From positions 1-13,869 of the forward strand of contig JAFYYO010000258.1 of assembly GCA_017557475.1 (NCBI GenBank): a stretch of DNA of 13,869 nucleotides, in the 5' to 3' direction. The notes beneath the pieces are model-generated. The model saw nothing but the letters and a program-made list of their open reading frames with translations. It ran no database searches and was not told the origin of the DNA. Origin of the DNA: Bacteroidaceae bacterium (GTDB taxonomy: Bacteria > Bacteroidota > Bacteroidia > Bacteroidales > Bacteroidaceae). This document shows, piece by piece, positions 1 to 7,259 of the stretch; the first letter of the stretch is position 1, and each line of letters opens with the position of its first letter. The position numbers were made by a program, and so were the translations under genes.

Positions 1-61
1 TCCTTCAAACAAATAAGACTTCACGACCGCGGAAGGAAACTCTCTAAATGCGTTTTAGCCA

Positions 62-91
62 CAAAAAACGGATTGGCTTGCGCCTTTCCGT
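62..91 (-). terminator. Intrinsic terminator of the SRP RNA-tRNA-Thr unit
   Basis: On the minus strand ACGGA pairs with TCCGT, with an inner GGC/GCC pairing closed by a GCAA tetraloop. The stem is followed directly by a run of six T. It starts six bases after the 3' end of the tRNA, as expected for the terminator of this stable-RNA transcript. Confidence 0.8.
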
Positions 92-96
92 CTTCG

Positions 97-170
97 AGCC
101 TCTTGTCGGATTCGAACCAACGACCCCGAGATTACAAATCACGTGCTCTGGCCAACTGAGCTAAAGAGGC
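97..170 (-). tRNA. tRNA-Thr, anticodon UGU
   Basis: Read on the minus strand, this folds as a cloverleaf. The 7-bp acceptor stem is GCCTCTT/AAGAGGC, and the D arm is GCTC...GAGC. The anticodon loop TTTGTAA carries TGT, which reads threonine codons ACN with preference for ACA. The T arm has the canonical TTCGAAT loop between GTTGG and CCGAC. The anticodon stem CGTGA/TCTCG has one T-T mismatch at its centre. The discriminator base is U (position 97), and CCA is not encoded, so it must be added after transcription. It lies four bases downstream of the SRP RNA on the same strand and has no separate promoter, so the two are probably cotranscribed, with RNase P cutting at the tRNA 5' end. Confidence 0.95.
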
Positions 171-174
171 AGGT

Positions 175-270
175 GGGAAAGCTTACTATATCGCGCCGCT
201 ACGACCTGCTGCCCTTGCTGCGGTCAAGCCCTGGGGGATTCACAAGGAGCATGCCGTATAGGACTTTCCC
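175..270 (-). ncRNA. ffs: Small bacterial signal recognition particle RNA (4.5S type)
   Basis: On the minus strand this 96-base segment begins GGGAAAG and ends CTTTCCC, closing a long hairpin. The centre has the conserved SRP domain IV pattern: CCCCCAGG on the 5' side and GCAGCAAGGG on the 3' side, with a CUUGA-type apical loop. A GGUCGUAGCGG segment matches the conserved 3' side of small SRP RNAs. The RNA would bind Ffh and, with FtsY, target inner-membrane and exported proteins co-translationally. It has no Alu domain, as expected outside Gram-positive spore formers. It is preceded by a strong TAnnTTTG box and followed four bases later by tRNA-Thr. Exact ends are set from the terminal helix and may differ by a few bases. 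Confidence 0.85.
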
Positions 271-284
271 ATGTTTTGCGGGTG

Positions 285-292
285 CAAAGGTA
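285..292 (-). promoter_or_regulatory. Bacteroidota -7 promoter box for SRP RNA
   Basis: The minus strand reads TACCTTTG, a full match to TAnnTTTG, ending about 14 bases before the SRP RNA 5' helix. No clear TTTG -33 element is visible; instead the upstream stretch is the AGTTTAA tandem repeat (300-327), so the A/T-rich repeat occupies the upstream promoter region. Confidence 0.75.
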
Positions 293-299
293 AGAAAAA

Positions 300-327
300 A
301 GTTTAAAGTTTAAGGTTTAAAGTTTAA
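300..327. repeat. Heptanucleotide tandem repeat, AGTTTAA x4
   Basis: Four consecutive 7-base units: AGTTTAA, AGTTTAA, GGTTTAA, AGTTTAA, followed by a decayed AGTTTTT. The array lies between the divergent SRP RNA promoter and the promoter of the ten-gene operon. Each unit contains TAA. Two other arrays in the window (4097-4124 and 9894-9978) have the same 7-base period but different units. Confidence 0.9.
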
Positions 328-387
328 AGTTTTTTCCTTTTACATGTTTTTTTTGCTCTTAATACATTATATTTATAGGGAATTTCG

Positions 388-395
388 TATCTTTG
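388..395 (+). promoter_or_regulatory. Bacteroidota -7 promoter box for the ten-gene operon
   Basis: TATCTTTG matches TAnnTTTG exactly, 19 bases before the first start codon (415). Transcription would begin roughly 5-8 bases downstream, giving a very short leader. A convincing -33 TTTG at the usual spacing is not seen. No other comparably placed box was recognised between here and 9900. Confidence 0.7.
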
Positions 396-414
396 TGCGC
401 TCATTATAGGCATA

Positions 415-966
415 ATGGAAGAAAAGAAAGAAATACCCTCGACAATGGAACTTGCTGGTTGGATGGCTCTTCCTATCGGGCTGATGTGGTCGGCAAGTTT
501 CCTCTGTACGATGTACGGAACAACCCAACCGCTCCTCTCTATGTTGGGAACTGTGCTTGGAGTGGGCAGTATATTCGTCCTTCGCAGGCAGTTGACGAAC
601 TACCGCAAACTTCATCCCGAAGCGATATGGCTGCAAATTTTTCGCTTGGCTTTCGTGACGTGTCTGCTCGCAGGTCTGCTGACCGATGCTGTGCAATATG
701 CCTACTTCCTGCTGCTTGATAATGGACGTCTGCTCTCTCAGTTGGGCACAGCCTTTCAAAGCGAGGAATATCGCGAGGTATGGCAAAAGATGATGCCCGA
801 AGCAAAGTTGGACGAAATGCAAAAGTTGGTGCAATCGATGACCGTCCGAGACATCATGCTTCAGTTGGTGTTCTATAATATCATACTCGCTTTGCCTGTC
901 TCTTTGCTTGCATCAATAATGATTCCCCATCCCCCTATAAAGGGAGAGCCCAATAATAAATCGTAA
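415..966 (+). CDS. DUF4199-family integral membrane protein
   Basis: This 183-residue protein has four hydrophobic segments, at about residues 13-34, 40-56, 72-101 and 148-170, with a charged, probably extramembrane loop at about 102-146. The four-helix layout, the size and the position directly before a GT2 glycosyltransferase are characteristic of the Bacteroidota DUF4199 family. The biochemical role of that family is unknown. The start follows a TATCTTTG box by 19 bases. The stop lies inside a short direct repeat of ATCGTAAA, 13 bases before the next gene. From its setting it may act with the polyprenol-phosphate glycosyltransferase, for example as a membrane partner or flippase-like protein, but nothing in the sequence proves this. 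Confidence 0.85.
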   Translation: MEEKKEIPSTMELAGWMALPIGLMWSASFLCTMYGTTQPLLSMLGTVLGVGSIFVLRRQLTNYRKLHPEAIWLQIFRLAFVTCLLAGLLTDAVQYAYFLLLDNGRLLSQLGTAFQSEEYREVWQKMMPEAKLDEMQKLVQSMTVRDIMLQLVFYNIILALPVSLLASIMIPHPPIKGEPNNKS

Positions 967-975
967 AATCGTAAA
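960..975. repeat. Short direct repeat ATCGTAAA x2
   Basis: Two abutting 8-base copies span the stop codon of the DUF4199 gene and the gap before the glycosyltransferase start at 980. It resembles the other short tandem repeats found at gene junctions in this window, though its period is 8 rather than 7. Confidence 0.6.
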
Positions 976-979
976 TGAT

Positions 980-1945
980 ATGTTGGACATTAGCGTTGTA
1001 GTTCCACTTTATAATGAAGACGAGTCGCTTCCCGAACTCTTCAGTTGGATAAAGCGAGTAATGATAAATAACGGCTTCAGCTACGAAGTCATCTTCGTAA
1101 GCGACGGCAGTACAGACCATTCTTGGGAAGTCATCGAAGGACTCAAGAAAGAGAATCCCGATACGGTTCACGGCATCAAGTTTCGCCGCAACTATGGCAA
1201 GAGCCCTGCGCTCTATTGCGGATTCGGCGCTGCAAAAGGCGATGTGGTCATCACAATGGATGCCGACCTGCAGGACTCTCCCGACGAGATTCCAGACCTT
1301 TACCGCATGATTACGCAAGAAGGCTATGACCTTGTGAGTGGCTACAAGATGAACCGCAGCAAAGGTGACCCGCTTTCGAAGACCATCCCCACGAAACTCT
1401 TCAATGCAACTGCAAGGCAAGTGAGCGGCATTCACAACCTTCACGACTTCAATTGCGGCTTGAAGGCTTATAGGAAAGAAGTGGTGAAGAACATCGAGGT
1501 CTATGGAGAGATGCATCGCTACATTCCCTATCTCGCCAAGAACGCAGGCTTTGATAAGATTGGAGAGAAGAAGGTTCATCATCAAGCACGCAAGTTCGGC
1601 AAGTCGAAGTTTATGGGTCTCAATCGCTTCGTCAATGGTTATCTCGACCTCCTCTCGCTTTGGTTCCTGAACAACTTCGGACTTAAACCGATGCACGTCT
1701 TTGGTTTCATAGGCACTCTGATGTTCATGATTGGTTTCTTAGCAGTAATGGTCGTTGGTGGAACGAAGCTCTATTGCTTGGCAAAAGGCATTCCCCACCC
1801 TCTTGTTACCCGTAGTCCTTACTTCTATATCGCTTTAACGATGATGATTCTCGGCACGCAACTCTTCGTGGCAGGCTTCCTTGGAGAACTCATCAGCCGT
1901 AATGCTCCCGAGCGCAACAACTATCAAATCGAGAAGGAAATATGA
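980..1945 (+). CDS. Family 2 glycosyltransferase, GtrB/DPM1-like polyprenol-phosphate type
   Basis: This 321-residue protein has an N-terminal GT-A domain that begins with a nucleotide-sugar binding strand (SVVVPLYNEDESLPEL, residues 5-20). An SDGSTD motif follows at 41-46, and the metal-binding DAD is at 94-96 inside MDADLQD. HRYIPYL (179-185) is typical of GtrB, ArnC and DPM1 relatives. Two transmembrane helices follow, at about 239-262 and 279-303. Such enzymes transfer a sugar from a nucleotide donor to undecaprenyl phosphate on the cytoplasmic face; the lipid-linked sugar then serves envelope glycosylation. The donor sugar cannot be read from the sequence. The gene sits 13 bases after the DUF4199 gene, a common pairing in this phylum, and overlaps the next gene by four bases (ATGA), which suggests translational coupling. 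Confidence 0.93.
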   Translation: MLDISVVVPLYNEDESLPELFSWIKRVMINNGFSYEVIFVSDGSTDHSWEVIEGLKKENPDTVHGIKFRRNYGKSPALYCGFGAAKGDVVITMDADLQDSPDEIPDLYRMITQEGYDLVSGYKMNRSKGDPLSKTIPTKLFNATARQVSGIHNLHDFNCGLKAYRKEVVKNIEVYGEMHRYIPYLAKNAGFDKIGEKKVHHQARKFGKSKFMGLNRFVNGYLDLLSLWFLNNFGLKPMHVFGFIGTLMFMIGFLAVMVVGGTKLYCLAKGIPHPLVTRSPYFYIALTMMILGTQLFVAGFLGELISRNAPERNNYQIEKEI

Positions 1946-2415
1946 AGCGTAGGCTCTTCGTCATATTGTCTGCCATCTTGATGCTTGCAGCTTGTGAATC
2001 TTACGATTGTACGCTCTACAACTATGTAGGTTGTTATGGTGCGTTCTACGAAGGCGGAGATGCTGTGGCTATCACAGATACGCTCACTATAACTTCGGGC
2101 AAAGCAGGTCCCGTTCTGCTGAATCGAGCCTTGAGCGTCGCAAAGTTTAACCTTCCCTTGAGCTATTGGCAAGACGAAGACACGCTTGTCTTCACCGTCA
2201 AAGGTACGGACTACATGTTTCAAGATACTGTTTGGATAACGAAGACAAATCAGGTGCATTACGAATCACCTGACTGTCCGACGACGCTCTTCCATACCAT
2301 TCAGGACGTCCGCAACACACAAGAGTTCATCAAAGATATCACCATCATACGCTCCTCTGTGAACTATGAACAGACCATTAACCTGCAGATTAATTTGCTT
2401 TCTGACGCTGATTAG
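1942..2415 (+). CDS. DUF6452-family lipoprotein
   Basis: This 157-residue protein has a short basic start (MKRR), a hydrophobic stretch and a LAAC lipobox with Cys18 as the lipidated residue, so it is an exported lipoprotein. The mature part begins with a cysteine-containing region (CTLYNYVGCYGAFY, residues 23-36) and looks like a small beta-rich domain. Its size, this N-terminal pattern and the DUF6048-type gene downstream fit the Bacteroidota DUF6452 family, whose function is unknown. It overlaps the glycosyltransferase stop by four bases and its own 3' end overlaps the next gene by 50 bases. The likely location is the periplasmic face of the outer membrane. The lipoprotein call is firm; the family name rests on recall of the pattern and synteny. 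Confidence 0.85.
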   Translation: MKRRLFVILSAILMLAACESYDCTLYNYVGCYGAFYEGGDAVAITDTLTITSGKAGPVLLNRALSVAKFNLPLSYWQDEDTLVFTVKGTDYMFQDTVWITKTNQVHYESPDCPTTLFHTIQDVRNTQEFIKDITIIRSSVNYEQTINLQINLLSDAD

Positions 2416-3073
2416 CTTGGCTTGCCTCTCTTTGCAAGCTCAAGAGCCGCAGCAGAAAGAAAAAGCACCTGTGTTTAGCGGCGTTGCTGTCAGTGCCGAT
2501 GTGGTTGGCTTTGCTATGAAAGCTGTCGGAGCCAAGTTCGCAAATATGGAAGTGGGAGCAAGACTTAACCTTCTCGACAAGTACTTTCCTGTTGCAGAAC
2601 TTGGTATTGGAGACTGTCATCGAGAAGGTGCAGAGACGGGCAACACATTCTCTACGACCTCGCCTTACATGCGTTTCGGTCTCGATTACAACTTCAACAA
2701 GAAGCACAACGGCAATCGCCTCTTCGGTATCGTCCGCTATGGTTTCAGCAGTTTTAAGTATGATGTTGGCAACGCGTCATTCACCGACCCCATTTATGGT
2801 ACGACAGGACCACTCGTTATCAATGGCGAAAAGGCTACAGGACAATGGCTCGAGTTTGGTGCAGGTGTTGAGACAAAGCTATGGAAGTTCATTCGCATCG
2901 GTTGGAGCATGCGCTATAAGTTCAGGGTTAGTCTGAAATGTCCCGACGGAGGTGAGCCTTATTTCATTCCCGGATACGGTAAGAACGACACGAATGCTTT
3001 TGGAGGAACGATGAATCTCATCTTCGATGTGGGCAAAGGCTCATTCAATTTCAAGAAGAAAGGCAAATCATAA
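2366..3073 (+). CDS. DUF6048-family secreted, probable outer-membrane beta-barrel protein
   Basis: This 235-residue protein has a signal peptide whose hydrophobic core spans about residues 8-21, with cleavage probably near LQAQ (22-26). The mature chain has alternating amphipathic strands, for example YMRFGLDYNF, LFGIVRYGFSSFKYDV, WLEFGAGVETKLW and FIRIGWSMRYKFRV, as in small outer-membrane barrels. The 2366 start is required to keep a basic residue ahead of the signal peptide core. It forces an unusually long 50-base overlap, in another frame, with the upstream lipoprotein gene. DUF6048 next to DUF6452 is a recurring pair in Bacteroidales, and I infer that the lipoprotein and barrel act together in the outer membrane. 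No enzymatic motif is visible. Confidence 0.85.
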   Translation: MNRPLTCRLICFLTLISLACLSLQAQEPQQKEKAPVFSGVAVSADVVGFAMKAVGAKFANMEVGARLNLLDKYFPVAELGIGDCHREGAETGNTFSTTSPYMRFGLDYNFNKKHNGNRLFGIVRYGFSSFKYDVGNASFTDPIYGTTGPLVINGEKATGQWLEFGAGVETKLWKFIRIGWSMRYKFRVSLKCPDGGEPYFIPGYGKNDTNAFGGTMNLIFDVGKGSFNFKKKGKS

Positions 3074-3074
3074 T

Positions 3075-4091
3075 ATGGGAAAGCGTCAGTTTTACATAGC
3101 TCTTTTGGCTATTGTGGCGATTGTAGGCCTACTTATCTTTGAACGTTCTAAAGGGCAAAAGGAAGCTTTCTATCAGCATAACGAGGGTACCATCTTTGGC
3201 ACACTTTACCACGTTAAGTACCTCTACAGCAACGACCTGAAGGCTGATATTGAAGCAGAACTACAGAAGGTTGATGCTTCGCTCTCTATGTTCAATCCGA
3301 AGAGCACGATCAGTCAAATCAACAGAAACGAGACTGATGCAGCAGACGAGATGCTGAGCGAGGTTTTAAGGCTCTCCTTTACCGTCAACAAAGCTACGGA
3401 TGGAGCCTTCGACCCTACTGTTGCTCCACTTGTCAATGCTTGGGGCTTTGGCTTCAAGAACGGCCAACTGCCCAACGATGCTCAGGTTGACAGCCTTCTT
3501 GCTCTCGTCGGGCTCTCGGGCATTCATCTGCAAGATGGCAAAATCACGAAAGACAATCCGCTCTCTATTCTCGACTTCAGCGCCATTGCGAAAGGCTATG
3601 GAGTGGATAGGGTTGCGCAGGTTCTGCGAGACAAGGGCATCAAGAACTTCATGGTCGAGATAGGTGGTGAGGTTGTTACGGAAGGTATCAACGACAAGGG
3701 GGAGATTTGGCGCATCGGTATCAACAAGCCTGACGACGATTCGACCTCGACGGACACGGAGTTGCAGGACATCATAGCGCTCTCAAATAAAGCGATTGCA
3801 ACAAGCGGCAACTACCGCAATTACTATATCAGCGAAGGCAGGAAGATAGCTCATACCATCAATCCCAAGACGGGTTATCCTGCTCAACAAGACATCCTCT
3901 CGAGCACAGTTATGGCACCTTCCTGCGCAGAAGCAGATGCTTTCGCCACAGCCTTCATGGTGTTGGGCTTAGAAGGAGCAAAACAAGTCCTGCAGAGACA
4001 ACCACAATTGGAAGCTTACTTCATCTACACGGACAATCAAGGTGAGTATCAGACTTGGTGCACGCAAGGTTTCAAACAACTCATACAATGA
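3075..4091 (+). CDS. apbE: FAD:protein FMN transferase (ApbE family)
   Basis: ApbE covalently attaches FMN from FAD to a threonine of target proteins such as NqrB/NqrC or RnfG/RnfD on the outer side of the cytoplasmic membrane, and depends on Mg2+. This 338-residue copy has an N-terminal membrane anchor (about residues 6-22) without a lipobox cysteine. Conserved blocks follow: AFDPTVAPLVNAWGFG (111-126), DFSAIAKGYGVDRV (167-180), EIGGEV (195-200), HTINPKTGYP (260-269) and AEADAFATAFMVLG (285-298), the last holding metal ligands. The start at 3075 is preferred to an in-frame ATG at 3027 because it lies one base after the upstream stop and begins with the anchor. No Nqr or Rnf genes are in the window, so its substrate is encoded elsewhere. 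Confidence 0.96.
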   Translation: MGKRQFYIALLAIVAIVGLLIFERSKGQKEAFYQHNEGTIFGTLYHVKYLYSNDLKADIEAELQKVDASLSMFNPKSTISQINRNETDAADEMLSEVLRLSFTVNKATDGAFDPTVAPLVNAWGFGFKNGQLPNDAQVDSLLALVGLSGIHLQDGKITKDNPLSILDFSAIAKGYGVDRVAQVLRDKGIKNFMVEIGGEVVTEGINDKGEIWRIGINKPDDDSTSTDTELQDIIALSNKAIATSGNYRNYYISEGRKIAHTINPKTGYPAQQDILSSTVMAPSCAEADAFATAFMVLGLEGAKQVLQRQPQLEAYFIYTDNQGEYQTWCTQGFKQLIQ

Positions 4092-4096
4092 GTTTT

Positions 4097-4124
4097 GGAT
4101 TAGGGATTACGGATTAGGGATTAG
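4097..4124. repeat. Heptanucleotide tandem repeat, GGATTAG x4
   Basis: Four consecutive units GGATTAG, GGATTAC, GGATTAG, GGATTAG fill nearly all of the 38-base gap between the apbE stop and the Crp/Fnr-type start at 4130. Each complete unit contains TAG and seven is not a multiple of three, so the array places stop codons in successive frames. Copy-number change would alter only the spacing in front of the regulator gene. Confidence 0.92.
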
Positions 4125-4129
4125 TTTTT

Positions 4130-4807
4130 ATGCAGGACCTCGGCACTCGATATGCGCTTCTTACCCGACTGCCTCTGTTGCAGGGCATCAGCAGTACGGA
4201 TTTGCTGAGTTGGGAAGATACTTTGAGGCTCGACTTGGACGAGTTTCCTGCCTCGAAACAGCCGCTTATCCGTCAAGGAGAGAATTGCACGCTGTTGCTC
4301 TATCTTGTTGAGGGAGAGCTGCAGAGAGAGCATCGTTCAAGTGATGGGCTTTACGCCACTCGTTCCTTGCTTAGCGCACCTGCAGTCATCGAAGTGGACA
4401 GGCTGTTCGGGCTTTATCCCACCTATGAATACACCTATTGCGCAAAGACGGAGGTGAAGATGTTGAGCATCCGTAAGAGTCTGCTTGGCAGCCATCTGAT
4501 GAAGAGCGAAGTATTCCGACTGAACCTACTGAACAGCCTCTCGGCCATCGCTCAGAAGAGGGAAATGGCGCAACAGCCTCGACTGCTGAGCAATGCTGAA
4601 GAGCGACTGAAACACTTCCTTCGAACGCTATTTCCCGACCAAGAAGGCGAAGCAGAGGTCAGCATCAAGATGAGAGACCTTGCCCAATACGTTGGCGAAC
4701 GTCGCATAACGGTATCAAGCATTCTGAACCGTTGGAGCGAAGAGGGTCGCATCAGACTTGGCAGAGGGCACTTCACCATTATCGACATTCAGAACATACT
4801 CAACTAA
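4130..4807 (+). CDS. Crp/Fnr-family transcriptional regulator
   Basis: This 225-residue protein fits the Crp/Fnr plan. An N-terminal cyclic-nucleotide-binding-like beta-roll spans about residues 15-125, a long dimerisation helix about 126-160, and a C-terminal winged helix about 177-222. The DNA-recognition segment MRDLAQYVGERRITVSSILNRWSEEGRI (181-208, given as landmarks) matches the family's helix-turn-helix with the ERRITVS recognition helix. Only two cysteines (53, 104) are present, so the four-cysteine iron-sulphur sensor of Fnr is absent. The usual cAMP-binding phosphate cassette of E. coli Crp is not evident, so the effector is unknown. The gene begins six bases after the GGATTAG array, and its stop overlaps the next start by one base (TAATG). 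It may regulate its own operon, but no operator was identified. Confidence 0.9.
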   Translation: MQDLGTRYALLTRLPLLQGISSTDLLSWEDTLRLDLDEFPASKQPLIRQGENCTLLLYLVEGELQREHRSSDGLYATRSLLSAPAVIEVDRLFGLYPTYEYTYCAKTEVKMLSIRKSLLGSHLMKSEVFRLNLLNSLSAIAQKREMAQQPRLLSNAEERLKHFLRTLFPDQEGEAEVSIKMRDLAQYVGERRITVSSILNRWSEEGRIRLGRGHFTIIDIQNILN

Positions 4808-6822
4808 TGAACATACTTCTACAGGATTTCCATACACTGCACGCTACGGCTCCGTTCTCGCTCATCAAGCTCGAGGACTTTGAGCCTGCCATTATCGAGG
4901 CTATGAAGCAGGAAGACGATGCCATCGAGGCTATCATACGGAATCCTGAAACTCCGACTTTCGAGAACACGATAGCGCCAAAGACGGGCGAACTGCTTGA
5001 CCGCGCTACGAGCCTGTTCTTCAATCTTGTCAATGCCAATACTTCCGACGAGATGGACGCGCTTGCACAGAAACTCTCGCCAATGCTGACGGAGCACTAT
5101 GCTCGCATTATGCACAACGAGAAGCTGTTCGAGCGGGTGAAACAGGTTTACGAGCAGAAGGGAACGAAGAGTAAAGAGCAGGAGAAACTCTTGCAAGACA
5201 CTTACGATGCTTTTGTGCGGAGTGGTGCGCTACTTAGCTGTGCCAAGAAGGAGAAGTTGACAGCCCTTGAGACGGAACTAAGCACGCTTAGTTTGCAGTT
5301 TAGCCATCACGAGTTGCAGCAGACGAACGAGTTCGAGCTTCACCTGACCAATCCCGACGACCTTGCAGGTTTACCTTCTACTGCTAAAGACGCTGCGGCT
5401 TTGGCTGCCAAGGAGAAAGGGAAAGAGGGTTGGCTTTTCACGCTTCACGCTCCTTCCTACGTTCCGTTCCTTACTTATGCCGACAACAGAGAGCTGCGGA
5501 GGCAGATGTACTTGGCGAAGAACACTATCTGCTGCAAAGGCGATGCCTGCGACAACAGAGAGATAGTTCGGCGCATTGTCAATCTGCGACAGGAGATGGC
5601 TTCGCTGCTCGGCTACAAATGCTTTGCAGACTATGCTCTCAAGGACAGGATGGCGGGCACGACGGCTCGGGTGAACGACCTGATAGAGAAGCTATACGAA
5701 GCCTATATGCCTGTGGCTCAAGAGGAAGTGAAGAGCCTTACGGACTTTTCCCGAAACGCCGAGAATGAGATTATGCCTTGGGATTGGGCTTACTACAGCC
5801 ACAAACTGCAACTCGAGAAGCACAACATCGACAGCGAAATGCTCCGACCATACCTGCAACTTGAGAAGGTCAAGGACGGCATCTTTTCTCTTGCTACCAA
5901 GCTTTACGGCATCACATTCAGGCTGCAACCGAACATCGAGGTCTATCATCCCGACGTAGAAGCCTACGAGGTTTTCGACGCTGACGGCACCTTCTTGGCT
6001 GTTCTCTATGCCGACTTCTTCCCAAGAGCAAGCAAACAGAGCGGCGCTTGGATGACCGACTTCCAAGAGCAATACATCGACGAAGAGGGAAACGACCACA
6101 GACCTCACGTCAGCATCGTGATGAACCTGACGAAACCGACTGCCGATAAGCCTTCACTATTGACGCTGAGCGAGGTGGAGACCTTCCTCCACGAGTTTGG
6201 ACACGCATTGCATAGCATCTTCTCTCGCGTGCATTACAAGGCACTGAGCGGCACGAACGTGAAACGCGACTTTGTGGAACTGCCGTCGCAACTGATGGAG
6301 AACTTTGCCGTAGAGCCTGAGTTCCTGCATACCTTCGCTTTCCATTACGAGACAGGCGAACCGTTGCCCGACGAACTTATCCAACGCATCCGAGACAGTC
6401 GCAACTTCCATTGCGGCTATGCTTGCATCCGACAACTCAGTTTCTCGATGCTCGATATGGCTTACTACACTTTGACCGAGCCGCTGACCGACGACATTAT
6501 GGCGTTCGAGCGCAAGGCTTGGAGCAGAACGCAACTGTTGCCCGTTGTACCGAATACCAATATGAGCGTGCAGTTCTCCCACATTATGAGTGGCGGTTAT
6601 GCTGCAGGCTACTACAGCTACAAATGGGCAGAAGTGCTCGATGCCGATGCCTTCAGTCTCTTCCTTGAGAAGGGTATCTTCGACCAAGAGACGGCCAATC
6701 GTTTCCGAAAGGCTATCCTCGAGAAAGGCGGAACAGACGACCCGATGCAACTTTACGTGAACTTCCGAGGCAAGGAGCCTGACATCAAGGCTCTCCTCAA
6801 ACGAAACAACATACAAAACTGA
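4807..6822 (+). CDS. dcp: M3-family zinc metallopeptidase, peptidyl-dipeptidase Dcp-like
   Basis: This 671-residue protein is close to the normal length for Dcp and oligopeptidase A relatives. The zinc-binding HEFGH is at residues 462-466, and the third zinc ligand is expected at Glu491 in FVELPSQ. A C-terminal HIMSGGYAAGYYSYKW block provides the substrate-contacting His and Tyr residues typical of M3 enzymes. No signal peptide is visible, so it should act in the cytoplasm, cleaving short peptides from protein turnover or uptake. The start at 4807 is chosen because it overlaps the upstream stop by one base and begins the conserved N-terminal helix region; an in-frame upstream ATG at 4732 lies inside the Crp/Fnr-type gene. 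The 3' end overlaps the deaminase gene by one base. Confidence 0.93.
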   Translation: MNILLQDFHTLHATAPFSLIKLEDFEPAIIEAMKQEDDAIEAIIRNPETPTFENTIAPKTGELLDRATSLFFNLVNANTSDEMDALAQKLSPMLTEHYARIMHNEKLFERVKQVYEQKGTKSKEQEKLLQDTYDAFVRSGALLSCAKKEKLTALETELSTLSLQFSHHELQQTNEFELHLTNPDDLAGLPSTAKDAAALAAKEKGKEGWLFTLHAPSYVPFLTYADNRELRRQMYLAKNTICCKGDACDNREIVRRIVNLRQEMASLLGYKCFADYALKDRMAGTTARVNDLIEKLYEAYMPVAQEEVKSLTDFSRNAENEIMPWDWAYYSHKLQLEKHNIDSEMLRPYLQLEKVKDGIFSLATKLYGITFRLQPNIEVYHPDVEAYEVFDADGTFLAVLYADFFPRASKQSGAWMTDFQEQYIDEEGNDHRPHVSIVMNLTKPTADKPSLLTLSEVETFLHEFGHALHSIFSRVHYKALSGTNVKRDFVELPSQLMENFAVEPEFLHTFAFHYETGEPLPDELIQRIRDSRNFHCGYACIRQLSFSMLDMAYYTLTEPLTDDIMAFERKAWSRTQLLPVVPNTNMSVQFSHIMSGGYAAGYYSYKWAEVLDADAFSLFLEKGIFDQETANRFRKAILEKGGTDDPMQLYVNFRGKEPDIKALLKRNNIQN

Positions 6823-7259
6823 TGAACGAGAAAGAAAAGAAACAACACGACCTCGACCTCCGCTACCTTCGAATGGCGCAGATTTGGAGCGAGAACAGTT
6901 ATTGCCAACGCCGCAGAGTGGGAGCACTCGTCGTTAAGGACAAGATGATTATCAGCGACGGCTACAACGGTACTCCAAGCGGCTTCGAGAATGTCTGCGA
7001 GGAAAATGGCATCACGAAACCTTATGTCCTGCATGCCGAGGCCAACGCCATCACCAAGATAGCAAGGAGCGGAAACAATAGCGACGGCAGTACGCTTTAC
7101 GTCACGGACTCGCCTTGCATCGAATGTGCCAAACTTATCATACAGGCAGGCATCAAACGAGTCATCTACAGCCGCGAGTATCGCCTTACGGATGGTGTGG
7201 ACTTGCTTCGCAGAGCAGGCATCGAAGTGAAATACATTCCAACAGAAGAATCACTATGA
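6822..7259 (+). CDS. dCMP deaminase family protein (ComEB-like)
   Basis: This 145-residue protein belongs to the cytidine/deoxycytidylate deaminase fold. The zinc ligand and proton shuttle pair is HAE at residues 71-73, and the two cysteine ligands are Cys99 and Cys102 in PCIECAK. GYNGTPSG (48-55) is the phosphate and substrate-binding loop characteristic of dCMP deaminases rather than tRNA or riboflavin deaminases. The expected reaction is deamination of dCMP to dUMP, feeding thymidylate synthesis in the cytoplasm. The start overlaps the peptidase stop (TGATG), and the 3' end overlaps the S41 peptidase start by four bases, so translation is likely coupled. Length and motifs are normal; no truncation is seen. 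Confidence 0.94.
   Translation: MNEKEKKQHDLDLRYLRMAQIWSENSYCQRRRVGALVVKDKMIISDGYNGTPSGFENVCEENGITKPYVLHAEANAITKIARSGNNSDGSTLYVTDSPCIECAKLIIQAGIKRVIYSREYRLTDGVDLLRRAGIEVKYIPTEESL

Noticed and set aside
1..47. Open minus-strand frame running off the left edge, possible start of a gene or tRNA-adjacent integrase remnant.
   Set aside because: Only about 18 codons after an in-frame stop, with no ATG and nothing recognisable. It lies beyond the terminator of the tRNA unit, so it cannot be supported.
97..170. tRNA-Thr considered as an integration site for the accessory cassette.
   Set aside because: The cassette is about 9.8 kb away, and no copy of the tRNA 3' end was noticed near its borders; no integrase gene is present.
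935..1696. 253-codon minus-strand ORF opposite the glycosyltransferase gene.
   Set aside because: It is the reverse shadow of a clear GT2 gene; its translation shows no domain.
4097..4124. TTAGGG-like content considered as a telomere-type repeat.
   Set aside because: The unit is the heptamer GGATTAG, internal to an operon, with four copies only.
6157..6927. 256-codon minus-strand ORF opposite the M3 peptidase and deaminase genes.
   Set aside because: It covers the catalytic HEFGH coding region in antisense and crosses two real genes; no family resemblance.
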